A DNA stretch of 64,000 bases from Annona cherimola (taxonomy: Eukaryota > Streptophyta > Magnoliopsida > Magnoliales > Annonaceae): contig CM059971.1 in assembly GCA_030490835.1 (NCBI GenBank), positions 50,888,012 through 50,952,011 on the forward strand, written 5' to 3'. The notes under the pieces are model-generated. The model was given only the letters and a program-made list of their open reading frames with translations, did not search any database and was not told where the DNA came from. Below are positions 1-12,114 of this stretch, piece after piece. The translations under genes and the position numbers were made by a program. Numbering within the stretch: position 1 is the stretch's first letter; each line of letters opens with the position of its first letter.

Positions 1-466
1 ATTCGAACGACATGGGATGACCTTAAAGGCATTGAAATCGAATCAAATTAATTGAGTTTGATAGAATGAACTTTAATTAGCTAGAATTGAGTACAACTCA
101 ATCTAATTGACTTGATTTGACCGTAAGGAGAACGAGTAAAGTTTAACGCATTCCAATAGATTCCGAACAACTGAATCGGAAGAAAGGAACTTCCATCAAC
201 AACAGTTAACAACAATCCCTTGATTTCATTTACATTCTAACGACAACGGATGACCTTAAAGGCATTCATATCGAATGAAATGAATTGAGTTTGATAGAAT
301 GAACTTTGATTACTTAGAATTTAGTAGAACTCAAACTAATTGACTTGTATTGACTGTAAGTAGAACGAGTAAACCTTAAAGCATTACAAAAGATTTAAAA
401 CAACTGAATTGGACGAAAGGAACTTCGATGAACAATAATTAACAACAACCCCTTTATTTCATTTCC
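1..466 (+). repeat. HOR unit A-B2 (2-mer)
   Basis: A at 1 and B2 at 234. The B2 copy has private changes (GACTTGTATTGAC, AAACCTTAAAGC, CAAAAGATTTAAAAC), typical of the poorly homogenised left end. Confidence 0.85.
86..102. repeat. Short dyad ATTGAGT-ACA-ACTCAAT (example copy, monomer offset 86-102)
   Basis: Two perfect 7-bp inverted arms around a 3-base loop. The loop is ACA in A, C, D and E, AGA in G, and ATA in F and H, while the arms are usually unchanged. B-type monomers carry ATTTAGT in the left arm, and B2 also alters the right arm. It could form a small cruciform or be a palindromic protein site. Function is not shown by the sequence. Confidence 0.75.
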
Positions 467-1165
467 ATTCGAACGACATGGGATGACCTTAAAGGCATTG
501 GAATCGAATCAAATTAATTGAGTTTGATAGAATGAACTTTAATTAGCTAGAATTGAGTACAACTCAATCTAATTGACTTGATTTGACCGTAAGGAGAACG
601 AGTAAAGTTTAACGCATTCCAATAGATTCCGAACAACTGAATCGGAAGAAAGGAACTTCCATCAACAACATTTAACAACAATCCCTTGATTTCATTTACA
701 TTCTAACGGCAAGGGATGACCTTAAAGGCATTCAAATCGAATGAAATGAATTGAGTTTGATAGGATGAACTTTGATTAGTTAGAATTGAGTAGAACTCAA
801 ACTATTTGACTTGATTTGACTGTAAGGAGAACGAGTAAACTTTAAAGCATTCCAATAGATTCAAAACAACTGAATTGGACGAAAGGAACTTCAATCAAAA
901 CCAATTAACAACAATCCCTTGATTTCATTTACATTCGAACGACAACGGATGACCTTAAAGGCTTTGAATTCGAATCAAATGAATTGAGTTTGATAGAATG
1001 AACTTTGATTAGTTCTAATTGAGTATAACTCAATCTAATTGACTTGATTTGACTGTAAGGAGAACGAGTAAACTTTAACGCATTCCGATAGATTCAAAAC
1101 AACTGAATTGGACGAAAGGAACTTCGATGAACAATAATTAACAACAATCCCTTTATTTCATTTCC
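467..1165 (+). repeat. Irregular 3-mer: A, B/G-like, H-like
   Basis: A at 467. The monomer at 700 starts ATTCTAACGGC (B-like) but continues GTTAGAATTGAGTAG (G-like) with private GATAGGATG and CTCAAACTATTTGAC, and ends AAAACCAATT. H-like at 933 has GAATTCG but GACCTTAAAGG and CTAATTGAC, unlike later H copies. Confidence 0.8.
968..979. repeat. Class H palindrome ATTCGAAT within TTTGA...CAAA (example copy)
   Basis: In H monomers the words TTTG, ATTCGAAT and CAAA form an inverted repeat with one unpaired A, at monomer offsets 31-47. The F counterpart reads GAAGTCGAATC, which breaks it. Present in H-class monomers only. Confidence 0.55.
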
Positions 1166-1631
1166 ATTCGAACGACATGGGATGACCTTAAAGGCATTGA
1201 AATCGAATCAAATTAATTGAGTTTGATAGAATGAACTTTAATTAGCTAGAATTGAGTACAACTCAATCTAATTGACTTGATTTGACCGTAAGGAGAACGA
1301 GTAAAGTTTAACGCATTCCAATAAATTCCGAACAACTGAATCGGAAGAAAGGAACTTCCATCAACAACAGTTAACAACAATCCCTTGATTTCATTTACAT
1401 TCTAACGACAACCGATGACCTTAAAGGCATTCAAATCGAATGAAATGAATTGAGTTTGATAGGATGAACTTTGATTAGTTAGAATTGAGTAGAACTCAAA
1501 CTATTTGACTTGATTTGACTGTAAGGAGAACGAGTAAACTTTAAAGCATTCCAATAGATTCAAAACAACTGAATTGGACGAAAGGAACTTCAATGAACAA
1601 TAATTAACAACAATCCCTTTATTTCATTTAC
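1166..1631 (+). repeat. Irregular 2-mer: A, B/G-like with B2-type tail
   Basis: A at 1166. The monomer at 1399 shares GATAGGATG and CTCAAACTATTTGAC with the one at 700, so the two are relatives, but it ends with AATGAACAATAATT and CTTTATTTCATTTAC. Confidence 0.8.
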
Positions 1632-3028
1632 ATTCGAACGTCATGGGATGACCTTAAAGGCATTGAAATCGAATCAAATTAATTGAGTTGGATAGAATGA
1701 ACTTTAATTAGCTAGAATTGAGTACAACTCAATCTAATTGACTTGATTTGACCGTAAGGAGAACGAGTAAACTTTAACGCATTCCAATAGATTCCGAACA
1801 ACTGAATCGGAAGAAAGGAACTTCAATCAACAAAAATTAACAACAATCCCTTGATTTAATTTACATTCGAACGGCAACGGATGACCTTAACGCCATTCAA
1901 ATCGAATGAAATGAATTGAGTTTGATAGAATGAACTTTGACTCCTTAGAATTTAGTAGAACTCAATCTAATTTACTTGATTTGACTGTAAGTAGAACGAG
2001 TAAACTTGAAAGCATTCCAATAGATTCAAAACCACTGAATTGGACGACAGGAACTTCAATGAACAACAATTAACAACAATCCCTTTATTTCATATACATT
2101 CGAACGACATAGGATGACCTTAAAGGCATTGAAATCGAATCAAATGAATTGAGTTTGATAGAACGAACTTTAATTAGCTAGAATTGAGTACAACTCAATC
2201 TAATTGACTTGATTTGACTTTAAGGAGAATGAGTATACTTTAACGCATTCCAATAGATTTAGAACAACTGAATTGGACGAAAGGAACTTCAATCAACAAC
2301 AATTAACAACAATCCCTTGATTTCATTTACATTCGAACGACATAGGATGACCTTGAAGGCATTGAAATCGAATCTAATGAATTGAGTTTGATAGAATGAA
2401 CTTTGATTAGCTAGAATTGAGTACAACTCAATCTAATTGACTTGATTTGAATGTAAGGAGAACGAGTAAACTTTAACGCATTCGAATAAATTCAAAACAA
2501 CTGAATTGGACGAAAGGAACTTCAATCAAAACCAATTAACAACAATCCCTTGATTTCATTTACATTCGAACGACAACGGATGACCTTAAAGGCTTTGAAT
2601 TCGAATCAAATGAATTGAGTTTGATAGAATGAACTTTGATTAGTTCTAATTGAGTATAACTCAATCTAATTGACTTGATTTGACTGTAAGGAGAACGAGT
2701 AAACTTTAACGCATTCCGATAGATTCAAAACAACTGAATTGGAAGAAAGGAACTTCAATCAACAACAATTAACAACAATCCCTTGATTTCATTTACATTC
2801 GAACGATAACGGATGACCTTAAAGGCATTCAAATCGAATCAAATGAATTGAGTTTGATAGAATGAACTTTGATTAGTTAGAATTGAGTAGAACTCAAACT
2901 AATTGACTTGATTTGACTGTAAGTAGAATGAGTAAACTTTAAAGCATTACAATAGATTCAAAAGAACTGAATTGGACGAAAGAACTTCAATGAACAATAA
3001 TCAACAACAATCCCTTTATTTCATTTCC
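1632..3028 (+). repeat. Irregular 6-mer: A, B, C, E, H-like, G/B2
   Basis: Starts at 1632 (ATTCGAACGTCATGGG), 1865, 2098, 2331, 2564 and 2797. The last monomer is G-like at first and B2-like from GTAAGTAG onward, and is 232 bp because one G is missing near 2982 (GAAAGAAC for GAAAGGAAC). Several private substitutions, such as GACTCCTTAG at about 1930. Confidence 0.82.
2797..3028 (+). repeat. 232-bp monomer with single-base deletion (G/B2)
   Basis: GAAAGAAC replaces GAAAGGAAC near 2982. First of four length variants in the window. Confidence 0.9.
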
Positions 3029-3960
3029 ATTCGAACGACATGGGATGACCTTAAAGGCATTGAAATCGAATCAAATTAATTGAGTTTGATAGAATGAACT
3101 TTAATTAGCTAGAATTGAGTACAACTCAATCTAATTGACTTGATTTGACCGTAAGGAGAACGAGTAAAGTTTAACGCATTCCAATAGATTCCGAACAACT
3201 GAATCGGAAGAAAGGAACTTCCATCAACAACAGTTAACAACAATCCCTTGATTTCATTTATATTCTAACGACAACGGATGACCTTAAAGGCATTCTTATC
3301 GAATGAAATGAATTGAGTTTGATAGAATGAACTTTGATTACTTAGAATTTAGTAGAACTCAATCTAATTTACTTGATTTGACTGTAAGTAGAACGAGTAA
3401 ACTTGAAAGCATTCGAATAGATTCAAAACAACTGAATTGGACGAAAGGAACTTCAATGAACAACAATTAACAACAATCCCTTTATTTCATATATATTCGA
3501 ACGACATAGGATGACCTTAAAGGCATTGAAATCGAATCAAATGAATTGAGTTTGATAGAATGAACTTTAATTAGCTAGAATTGAGTACAACTAAATCTAA
3601 TTGACTTGATTTGACTTTAAGGAGAACGAGTATACTTTAACGCATTCCAATAGATTTAGAACAACTGAATTGGACGAAAGGAACTTCAATCAACAACAAT
3701 TAACAACAATCCCTTGATTTCATTTACATTCGAACGACATAGGATGACCTTGAAGGCATTGAAATCGAATCTAATGAATTGAGTTTGATAGAATGAACTT
3801 TGATTAGCAAGAATTGAGTAGAACTCAAACTATTTGACTTGATTTGACTGTAAGAAGGACGAGTAAACTTTAAAGCATTCCAATAGATTCAAAACAACTG
3901 AATTGGACGAAAGGAACTTCAACGAACAATAATTAAGAACAATCCCTTTATTTCATTTCC
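3029..3960 (+). repeat. HOR unit 4-mer A-B-C-E/x
   Basis: Monomers at 3029, 3262, 3495 and 3728. The fourth begins as E but after GCAAGAATTGAG switches to CTCAAACTATTTGAC and an H/B2-type tail ending CATTTCC, so a recombination junction lies near 3815. Confidence 0.85.
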
Positions 3961-4892
3961 ATTCGAACGACATGGGATGACCTTAAAGGCATTGAAATCG
4001 AATCAAATTAATTGAGTTTGATAGAATGAACTTTAATTAGCTAGAATTGAGTACAACTCAATCTAATTGACTTGATTTGACCGTAAGGAGAACGAGTAAA
4101 GTTTAACGCATTCCAATAGATTCCGAACAACTGAATTGGACGAAAGGAACTTCCATCAACAACAATTAACAACAATCCCTTGATTTCATTTACATTCTAA
4201 CGACAACGGATAACCTTAAAGGCATTCAAATCGAATGAAATGAATTGAGTTTGATAGAATGAACTTTGATTACTTAGAATTTAGTAGAACTCAATCTAAT
4301 TTACTTGATTTGACTGTATGTAGAACGAGTAAACTTGAAAGCATTCCAATAGATTCAAAACAACTGAATTGGTCGAAAGGAACTTCAATGAACAACAATT
4401 AACAACAATCCCTTTATTTCATATACATTCGAACGACATAGGATGACCTTAAAGGCATTGAAATCGAATCAAATGAATTGAGTTTGATAGAATGAACTTT
4501 AATTAGCTAGAATTGAGTACAACTCAATCTAATTGACTTGATTTGACTTTAAGGAGAACGAGTATACTTTAACGCATTCCAATAGATTTAGAACACCTGA
4601 ATTGGACGAATGGAACTTCAATCAACAACAATTAACAACAATCCCTTGATGTCATTTACATTCGAACGACATAGGATGACCTTGAAGGCATTGAAATCGA
4701 ATCAAATGAACTGAGTTTGATAGAATGAACTTTGATTAGCTAAAATTGAGTACAACTCAATCTAATTGACTTGATTTGAATGTAAGGAGAACGAGTAAAC
4801 TTTAACGCATTCGAATAAATTCAAAACAACTGAATTGGACGAACGGAACTTCAATCAAAACCAATTAACAACAATCCCTTGATTTCATTTAC
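3961..4892 (+). repeat. HOR unit 4-mer A-B-C-E
   Basis: Monomers at 3961, 4194, 4427 and 4660. A at 3961 ends GAATTGGACGAAAGG and CAACAACAATT instead of the usual GAATCGG and CAGTT tail. E runs directly into the A at 4893, so F, G and H are missing. Confidence 0.86.
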
Positions 4893-6523
4893 ATTCGAAC
4901 GACATGGGATGACCTTAAAGGCATTGAAATCGAATCAAATTGATTGAGTTTGATAGAATGAACTTTAATTAGCTAGAATTGAGTACAACTCAATCTAATT
5001 GACTTGATTTGACCGTAAGGAGAACGAGTAAAGTTTAACGCATTCCAATAGATTCCGAACAACTGAATCGGAAGAAAGGAACTTCCATCAACAACAGTTA
5101 ACAACAATCCCTTGATTTCATTTACATTCTAACGACAACGGATGACCTTAAAGGCATTCATATCGAATGAAATGAATTGAGTTTGATAAAATGAACTTTG
5201 ATTACTTAGAATTTAGTAGAACTCAATCTAATTTACTTGATTTTACTGTAAGTAGAACGAGTAAACTTGAAAGCATTCCAATAGATTCAAAACAACTGAA
5301 TTGGACGAAAGGAACTTCAATGAACAACAATTAACAACAATCCCTTTATTTCATATACATTCGAACGACATAGGATGAGCTTAAAGGCATTGAAATCGAA
5401 TCAAATGAATTGAGTTTGATAGAATGAACTTTAATTAGCTAGAATTGAGTACAACTCAATCTAATTGACTTGATTTGACTTCAAGGAGAACGAGTATACT
5501 TTAACGCATTCCAATAGATTTAGAACAACTGAATTGGACGAAAGGAACTTCAATCAACAACAATTACCAACAATCCCTTGATTTCATTTACATTCGAACG
5601 ACATAGGATGACCTTGAAGGAATTGAAATCGAATCTAATGAATTGAGTTTGATAGAATGAACTTTGATTAGCAAGAATTGAGTACAACTCAATCTAATTG
5701 ACTTGATTTGAATGTAAGGAGAACGAGTAAACTTTAACGCATTCGAATAAATTCAAAACAACTGAATTGGACGAAAGGAACTTCAATCAAAACCAATTAA
5801 CAACAATCCCTTGATTTGATTTACATTCGAACGACAACGGATGACCTTAAAGGCTTTGAAGTCGAATCAAATGAATTGAGTTTGATAGAATGAACTTTGA
5901 TTAGTTATAATTGAGTATAACTCAATCTAATTGACTTGATTTGACTGTAAGGAGAACGAGTAAACTTTAACGCATTCCGATAGATTCAAAACAACTGAAT
6001 TGGAAGAAAGGAACTTCAATCAACAACAATTAACAATAATCCCTTGATTTCATTTACATTCGTACGACAACGGATGACCTTAAAGGCATTCAAATCGAAT
6101 CAAATGAATTGAGTTTGATAGAATGAACTTTGATTAGTTAGAATTGAGTAGAACTCAATCTAATTGACTTGATTTGAATGTAAGGAGAACGAGTAAACTT
6201 TAACGCAATCGAATAAATTCAAAACAACTGAATTGGACGAAAGGAACTTCAATCAAAACCAATTAACAACAATCCCTTGATTTCATTTACATTCGAACGA
6301 CAACGGATGACCGTAAAGGCTTTGAATTCGAATCAAATGAATTGAGTTTGATAGAATGAACTTTGATTAGTTCTAATTGAGTATAACTCAATCTAATAGA
6401 CTTGATTTGACTGTAAGGAGAACGAGTAAACTTTAACGCATTCCGATAGATTCAAAACAACTGAATTGGACGAAAGGAACTTCGATGAACAATAATTAAC
6501 AACAATCCCTTTATTTCATTTCC
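4893..6523 (+). repeat. HOR unit 7-mer A-B-C-E-F-G-H (1631 bp)
   Basis: First canonical 7-mer of the window, with monomers at 4893, 5126, 5359, 5592, 5825, 6058 and 6291. From here on the unit structure is regular. Confidence 0.92.
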
Positions 6524-9318
6524 ATTCGAACGACATGGGATGACCTTAAAGGCATTGAAATCGAATCAAATTAATTGAGTTTGATAGAATGAACTTTAAT
6601 TAGCTAGAATTGAGTACAACTCAATCTAATTGACTTGATTTGACCGTAAGGAGAACGAGTAAAGTTTAACGCATTCCAATAGATTCCGAACAACTGAATC
6701 GGAAGAAAGGAACTTCCATCAACAACAGTTAACAACAATCCCTTGATTTCATTTACATTCTAACGACAACGGATGACCTTAAAGGCATTCATATCGAATG
6801 AAATGAATTGAGTTTGATAGAATGAACTTTGATTACTTAGAATTTAGTAGAACTCAAACTAATTGACTTGATTTGACTGTAAGTAGAACGAGTAAACTTT
6901 AAAGCATTACAATAGATTCAAAACAACTGAATTGGACGAAAGGAACTTCGATGAACAATAATTAACAACAATCCCTTTATTTCATTTCCATTCGAACGAC
7001 ATGGGATGACCTTAAAGGCATTGAAATCGAATCAAATTAATTGAGTTTGATAGAATGAACTTTAATTAGCTAGAATTGAGTACAACTCAATCTAATTAAC
7101 TTGATTTGACCGTAAGGAGAACGAGTAAAGTTTAACGCATTCCAATAGATTCCGAACAACTGAATCGGAAGAAAGGAACTTCCATCAACAACAGTTAACA
7201 ACAATCCCTTGATTTCATTTACATTCGTACGACAACGGATGACCTTAAAGGCATTCAAATCGAATCAAATGAATTGAGTTTGATAGAATGAACTTTGATT
7301 AGTTAGAATTGAGTAGAACTCAATCTAATTGACTTGATTTGAATGTAAGGAGAACGAGTAAACTTTAACGCAATCGAATAAATTCAAAACAACTGAATTG
7401 GACGAAAGGAACTTCAATCAAAACCAATTAACAATAATCCCTTGATTTCATTTACATTCGAACGACAACGGATGACCGTAAAGGCTTTGAATTCGAATCA
7501 AATGAATTGAGTTTGATAGAATGAACTTTGATTAGTTCTAATTGAGTATAACTCAATCTAATAGACTTGATTTGACTGTAAGGAGAACGAGTAAACTTTA
7601 ACGCATTCCGATAGATTCAAAACAACTGAATTGGATGAAAGGAACTTCGATGAACAATAATTAACAACAATCCCTTTATTTCATTTCCATTCGAACGACA
7701 TGGGATGACCTTAAAGGCATTGAAATCGAATCAAATTAATTGAGTTTGATAGAATGAACTTTAATTAGCTAGAATTGAGTACAACTCAATCTAATTGACT
7801 TGATTTGACCGTAAGGAGAACGAGTAAAGTTTAACGCATTCCAATAGATTCCGAACAACTGAATCGGAAGAAAGGAACTTCCATCAACAACAGTTAACAA
7901 CAATCCCTTGATTTCATTTACATTCTAACGACAACGGATGACCTTAAAGGCATTCATATCGAATGAAATGAATTGAGTTTGATAGAATGAACTTTGATTA
8001 CTTAGAATTTAGTAGAACTCAATCTAATTTACTTGATTTGGCTGTAAGTAGAAAGAGTAAACTTGAAAGCATTCCAATAGATTCAAAACAACTGAATTGG
8101 ACGAAAGGAACTTCAATGAACAACAATTAACAACAATCCCTTGATTTCATTTACATTCGAACGACATAGGATCACCTTGAAGGAATTGAAATCGAATCTA
8201 ATGAATTGAGTTTGATAGAATGAACTTTGATTAGCAAGAATTGAGTACAACTCAATCTAATTGACTTGATTTGAATGTAAGGAGAACGAGTAAACTTTAA
8301 CGCATTCCAATAAATTCCGAACAACTGAATTGGACGAAAGGAACTTCAATCAACAACAATTAACAACAATCCCTTGATTTCATTTACATTCGAACGACAT
8401 AGGATCACCTTGAAGGAATTGAAATCGAATCTAATGAATTGAGTTTGATAGAATGAACTTTGATTAGCAAGAATTGAGTACAACTCAATCTAATTGACTT
8501 GATTTGAATGTAAGGAGAACGAGTAAACTTTAACGCATTCGAATAAATTCAAAACAACTGAATTGGACGAAAGGAACTTCAATCAAAACCAATTAACAAC
8601 AATCCCTTGATTTGATTTACATTCGAACGACAACGGATGACCTTAAAGGCTTTGAAGTCGAATCAAATGAATTGAGTTTGATAGAATGAACTTTGATTAG
8701 TTATAATTGTGTATAACTCAATCTAATTGACTCGATTTGACTGTAAGGAAACGAGTAAACTTTAACGCATTCCGATAGATTCAAAACAACTGAATTGGAA
8801 GAAAGGAACTTCAATCAACAACAATTAACAATAATCCCTTGATTTCATTTACATTCGTACGACAACGGATGACCTTAAAGGCATTCAAATCGAATCAAAT
8901 GAATTGAGTTTGATAGAATGAACTTTGATTAGTTAGAATTGAGTAGAACTCAATCTAATTGACTTGATTTGAATGTAAGGAGAACGAGTAAACTTTAACG
9001 CAATCGAATAAATTCAAAACAACTGAATTGGACGAAAGGAACTTCAATCAAAACCAATTAACAACAATCCCTTGATTTCATTTACATTCGAACGACAACG
9101 GATGACCGTAAAGGCTTTGAATTCGAATCAAATGAATTGAGTTTGATAGAATGAACTTTGATTAGTTCTAATTGAGTATAACTCAATCCAATAGACTTGA
9201 TTTGACTGTAAGGAGAACGAGTAAACTTTAACGCATTCCGATAGATTCAAAACAACTGAATTGGACGAAAGGAACTTCGATGAACAATAATTAACAACAA
9301 TCCCTTTATTTCATTTCC
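6524..9318 (+). repeat. 12-mer superunit, copy 1 (2795 bp)
   Basis: Order is A-B2 (6524, 6757), A-G-H (6990, 7223, 7456), then A-B-D-E-F-G-H (7689, 7922, 8155, 8388, 8621, 8853, 9086). The A-G-H trimer lacks B to F. The F at 8621 is 232 bp, having lost a base near 8749 (GTAAGGAAACG). The next 2796 bp repeat the same 12-class order. Confidence 0.92.
8621..8852 (+). repeat. 232-bp class F monomer with single-base deletion
   Basis: GTAAGGAAACG replaces GTAAGGAGAACG near 8749. The counterpart at 11416 is intact, so the deletion arose after the 12-mer duplication or was repaired there. Confidence 0.9.
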
Positions 9319-12114
9319 ATTCGAACGACATGGGATGACCTTAAAGGCATTGAAATCGAATCAAATTGATTGAGTTTGATAGAATGAACTTTAATTAGCT
9401 AGAATTGAGTACAACTCAATCTAATTGACTTGATTTGACCGTAAGGAGAACGAGTAAAGTTTAACGCATTCCAATAGATTCCGAACAACTGAATCGGAAG
9501 AAAGGAACTTCCATCAACAACAGTTAACAACAATCCCTTGATTTCATTTACATTCTAACGACAACGGATGACCTTAAAGGCATTCATATCGAATGAAATG
9601 AATTGAGTTTGATAAAATGAACTTTGATTACTTAGAATTTAGTAGAACTCAAACTAATTGACTTGATTTGACTGTAAGTAGAACGAGTAAACTTTAAAGC
9701 ATTACAATAGATTCAAAACAACTGAATTGGACGAAAGGAACTTCGATGAACAATAATTAACAACAATCCCTTTATTTCATTTCCATTCGAACGACATGGG
9801 ATGACCTTAAAGGCATTGAAATCGAATCAAATTAATTGAGTTTGATAGAATGAACTTTAATTAGCTAGAATTGAGTACAACTCAATCTAATTAACTTGAT
9901 TTGACCGTAAGGAGAACGAGTAAAGTTTAACGCATTCCAATAGATTCCGAACAACTGAATCGGAAGAAAGGAACTTCCATCAACAACAGTTAACAACAAT
10001 CCCTTGATTTCATTTACATTCGTACGACAACGGATGACCTTAAAGGCATTCAAATCGAATCAAATGAATTGAGTTTGATAGAATGAACTTTGATTAGTTA
10101 GAATTGAGTAGAACTCAATCTAATTGACTTGATTTGAATGTAAGGAGAACGAGTAAACTTTAACGCAATCGAATAAATTCAAAACAACTGAATTGGACGA
10201 AAGGAACTTCAATCAAAACCAATTAACAACAATCCCTTGATTTCATTTACATTCGAACGACAACGGATGACCGTAAAGGCTTTGAATTCGAATCAAATGA
10301 ATTGAGTTTGATAGAATGAACTTTGATTAGTTCTAATTGAGTATAACTCAATCTAATAGACTTGATTTGACTGTAAGGAGAACGAGTAAACTTTAACGCA
10401 TTCCGATAGATTCAAAACAACTGAATTGGACGAAAGGAACTTCGATGAACAATAATTAACAACAATCCCTTTATTTCATTTCCATTCGAACGACATGGGA
10501 TGACCTTAAAGGCATTGAAATCGAATCAAATTAATTGAGTTTGATAGAATGAACTTTAATTAGCTAGAATTGAGTACAACTCAATCTAATTGACTTGATT
10601 TGACCGTAAGGAGAACGAGTAAAGTTTAACGCATTCCAATAGATTCCGAACAACTGAATCGGAAGAAAGGAACTTCCATCAACAACAGTTAACAACAATC
10701 CCTTGATTTCATTTACATTCTAACGACAACGGATGACCTTAAAGGCATTCATATCGAATGAAATGAATTGAGTTTGATAGAATGAACTTTGATTACTTAG
10801 AATTTAGTAGAACTCAATCTAATTTACTTGATTTGGCTGTAAGTAGAAAGAGTAAACTTGAAAGCATTCCAATAGATTCAAAACAACTGAATTGGACGAA
10901 AGGAAGTTCAATGAACAACAATTAACAACAATCCCTTGATTTCATTTACATTCGAACGACATAGGATCACCTTGAAGGAATTGAAATCGAATCTAATGAA
11001 TTGAGTTTGATAGAATGAACTTTGATTAGCAAGAATTGAGTACAACTCAATCTAATTGACTTGATTTGAATGTAAGGAGAACGAGTAAACTTTAACGCAT
11101 TCCAATAAATTCCGAACAACTGAATTGGACGAAAGGAACTTCAATCAACAACAATTAACAACAATCCCTTGATTTCATTTACATTCGAACGACATAGGAT
11201 CACCTTGAAGGAATTGAAATCGAATCTAATGAATTGAGTTTGATAGAATGAACTTTGATTAGCAAGAATTGAGTACAACTCAATCTAATTGACTTGATTT
11301 GAATGTAAGGAGAACGAGTAAACTTTAACGCATTCGAATAAATTCAAAACAACTGAATTGGACGAAAGGAACTTCAATCAAAACCAATTAACAACAATCC
11401 CTTGATTTGATTTACATTCGAACGACAACGGATGACCTTAAAGGCTTTGAAGTCGAATCAAATGAATTGAGTTTGATAGAATGAACTTTGATTAGTTATA
11501 ATTGTGTATAACTCAATCTAATTGACTCGATTTGACTGTAAGGAGAACGAGTAAACTTTAACGCATTCCGATAGATTCAAAACAACTGAATTGGAAGAAA
11601 GGAACTTCAATCAACAACAATTAACAATAATCCCTTGATTTCATTTACATTCGTACGACAACGGATGACCTTAAAGGCATTCAAATCGAATCAAATGAAT
11701 TGAGTTTGATAGAATGAACTTTGATTAGTTAGAATTGAGTAGAACTCAATCTAATTGACTTGATTTGAATGTAAGGAGAACGAGTAAACTTTAACGCAAT
11801 CGAATAAATTCAAAACAACTGAATTGGACGAAAGGAACTTCAATCAAAACCAATTAACAACAATCCCTTGATTTCATTTACATTCGAACGACAACGGATG
11901 ACCGTAAAGGCTTTGAATTCGAATCAAATGAATTGAGTTTGATAGAATGAACTTTGATTAGTTCTAATTGAGTATAACTCAATCCAATAGACTTGATTTG
12001 ACTGTAAGGAGAACGAGTAAACTTTAACGCATTCCGATAGATTCAAAACAACTGAATTGGACGAAAGGAACTTCGATGAACAATAATTAACAACAATCCC
12101 TTTATTTCATTTCC
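9319..12114 (+). repeat. 12-mer superunit, copy 2 (2796 bp)
   Basis: Same order as 6524-9318, with monomers at 9319, 9552, 9785, 10018, 10251, 10484, 10717, 10950, 11183, 11416, 11649 and 11882. Shared rare variants include CTAATTAAC in the A at 6990/9785 and AATTGTGTATAAC in the F at 8621/11416. The shared variants mark a recent block duplication. Confidence 0.92.

Noticed and set aside
86..102. Rho-independent terminator from the ATTGAGT/ACTCAAT hairpin
   Set aside because: The stem is short and AT-rich with no following T-run, and there is no gene to terminate.
201..217. AACA-rich stretch as a simple-sequence repeat or origin element
   Set aside because: It is a short part of every monomer, not an expanded microsatellite, and nothing else suggests an origin.
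7070..7258. Minus-strand open frame of 62 codons (also at 9865, 53435 and 58795)
   Set aside because: Spans an A monomer and the start of the next one, and appears only where particular substitutions remove a stop. No coding signal.
6524..12114. Assembly error as the cause of the duplicated blocks
   Set aside because: Copies differ by scattered substitutions and a one-base deletion, which argues against simple artificial duplication. Only spanning long reads could settle it.
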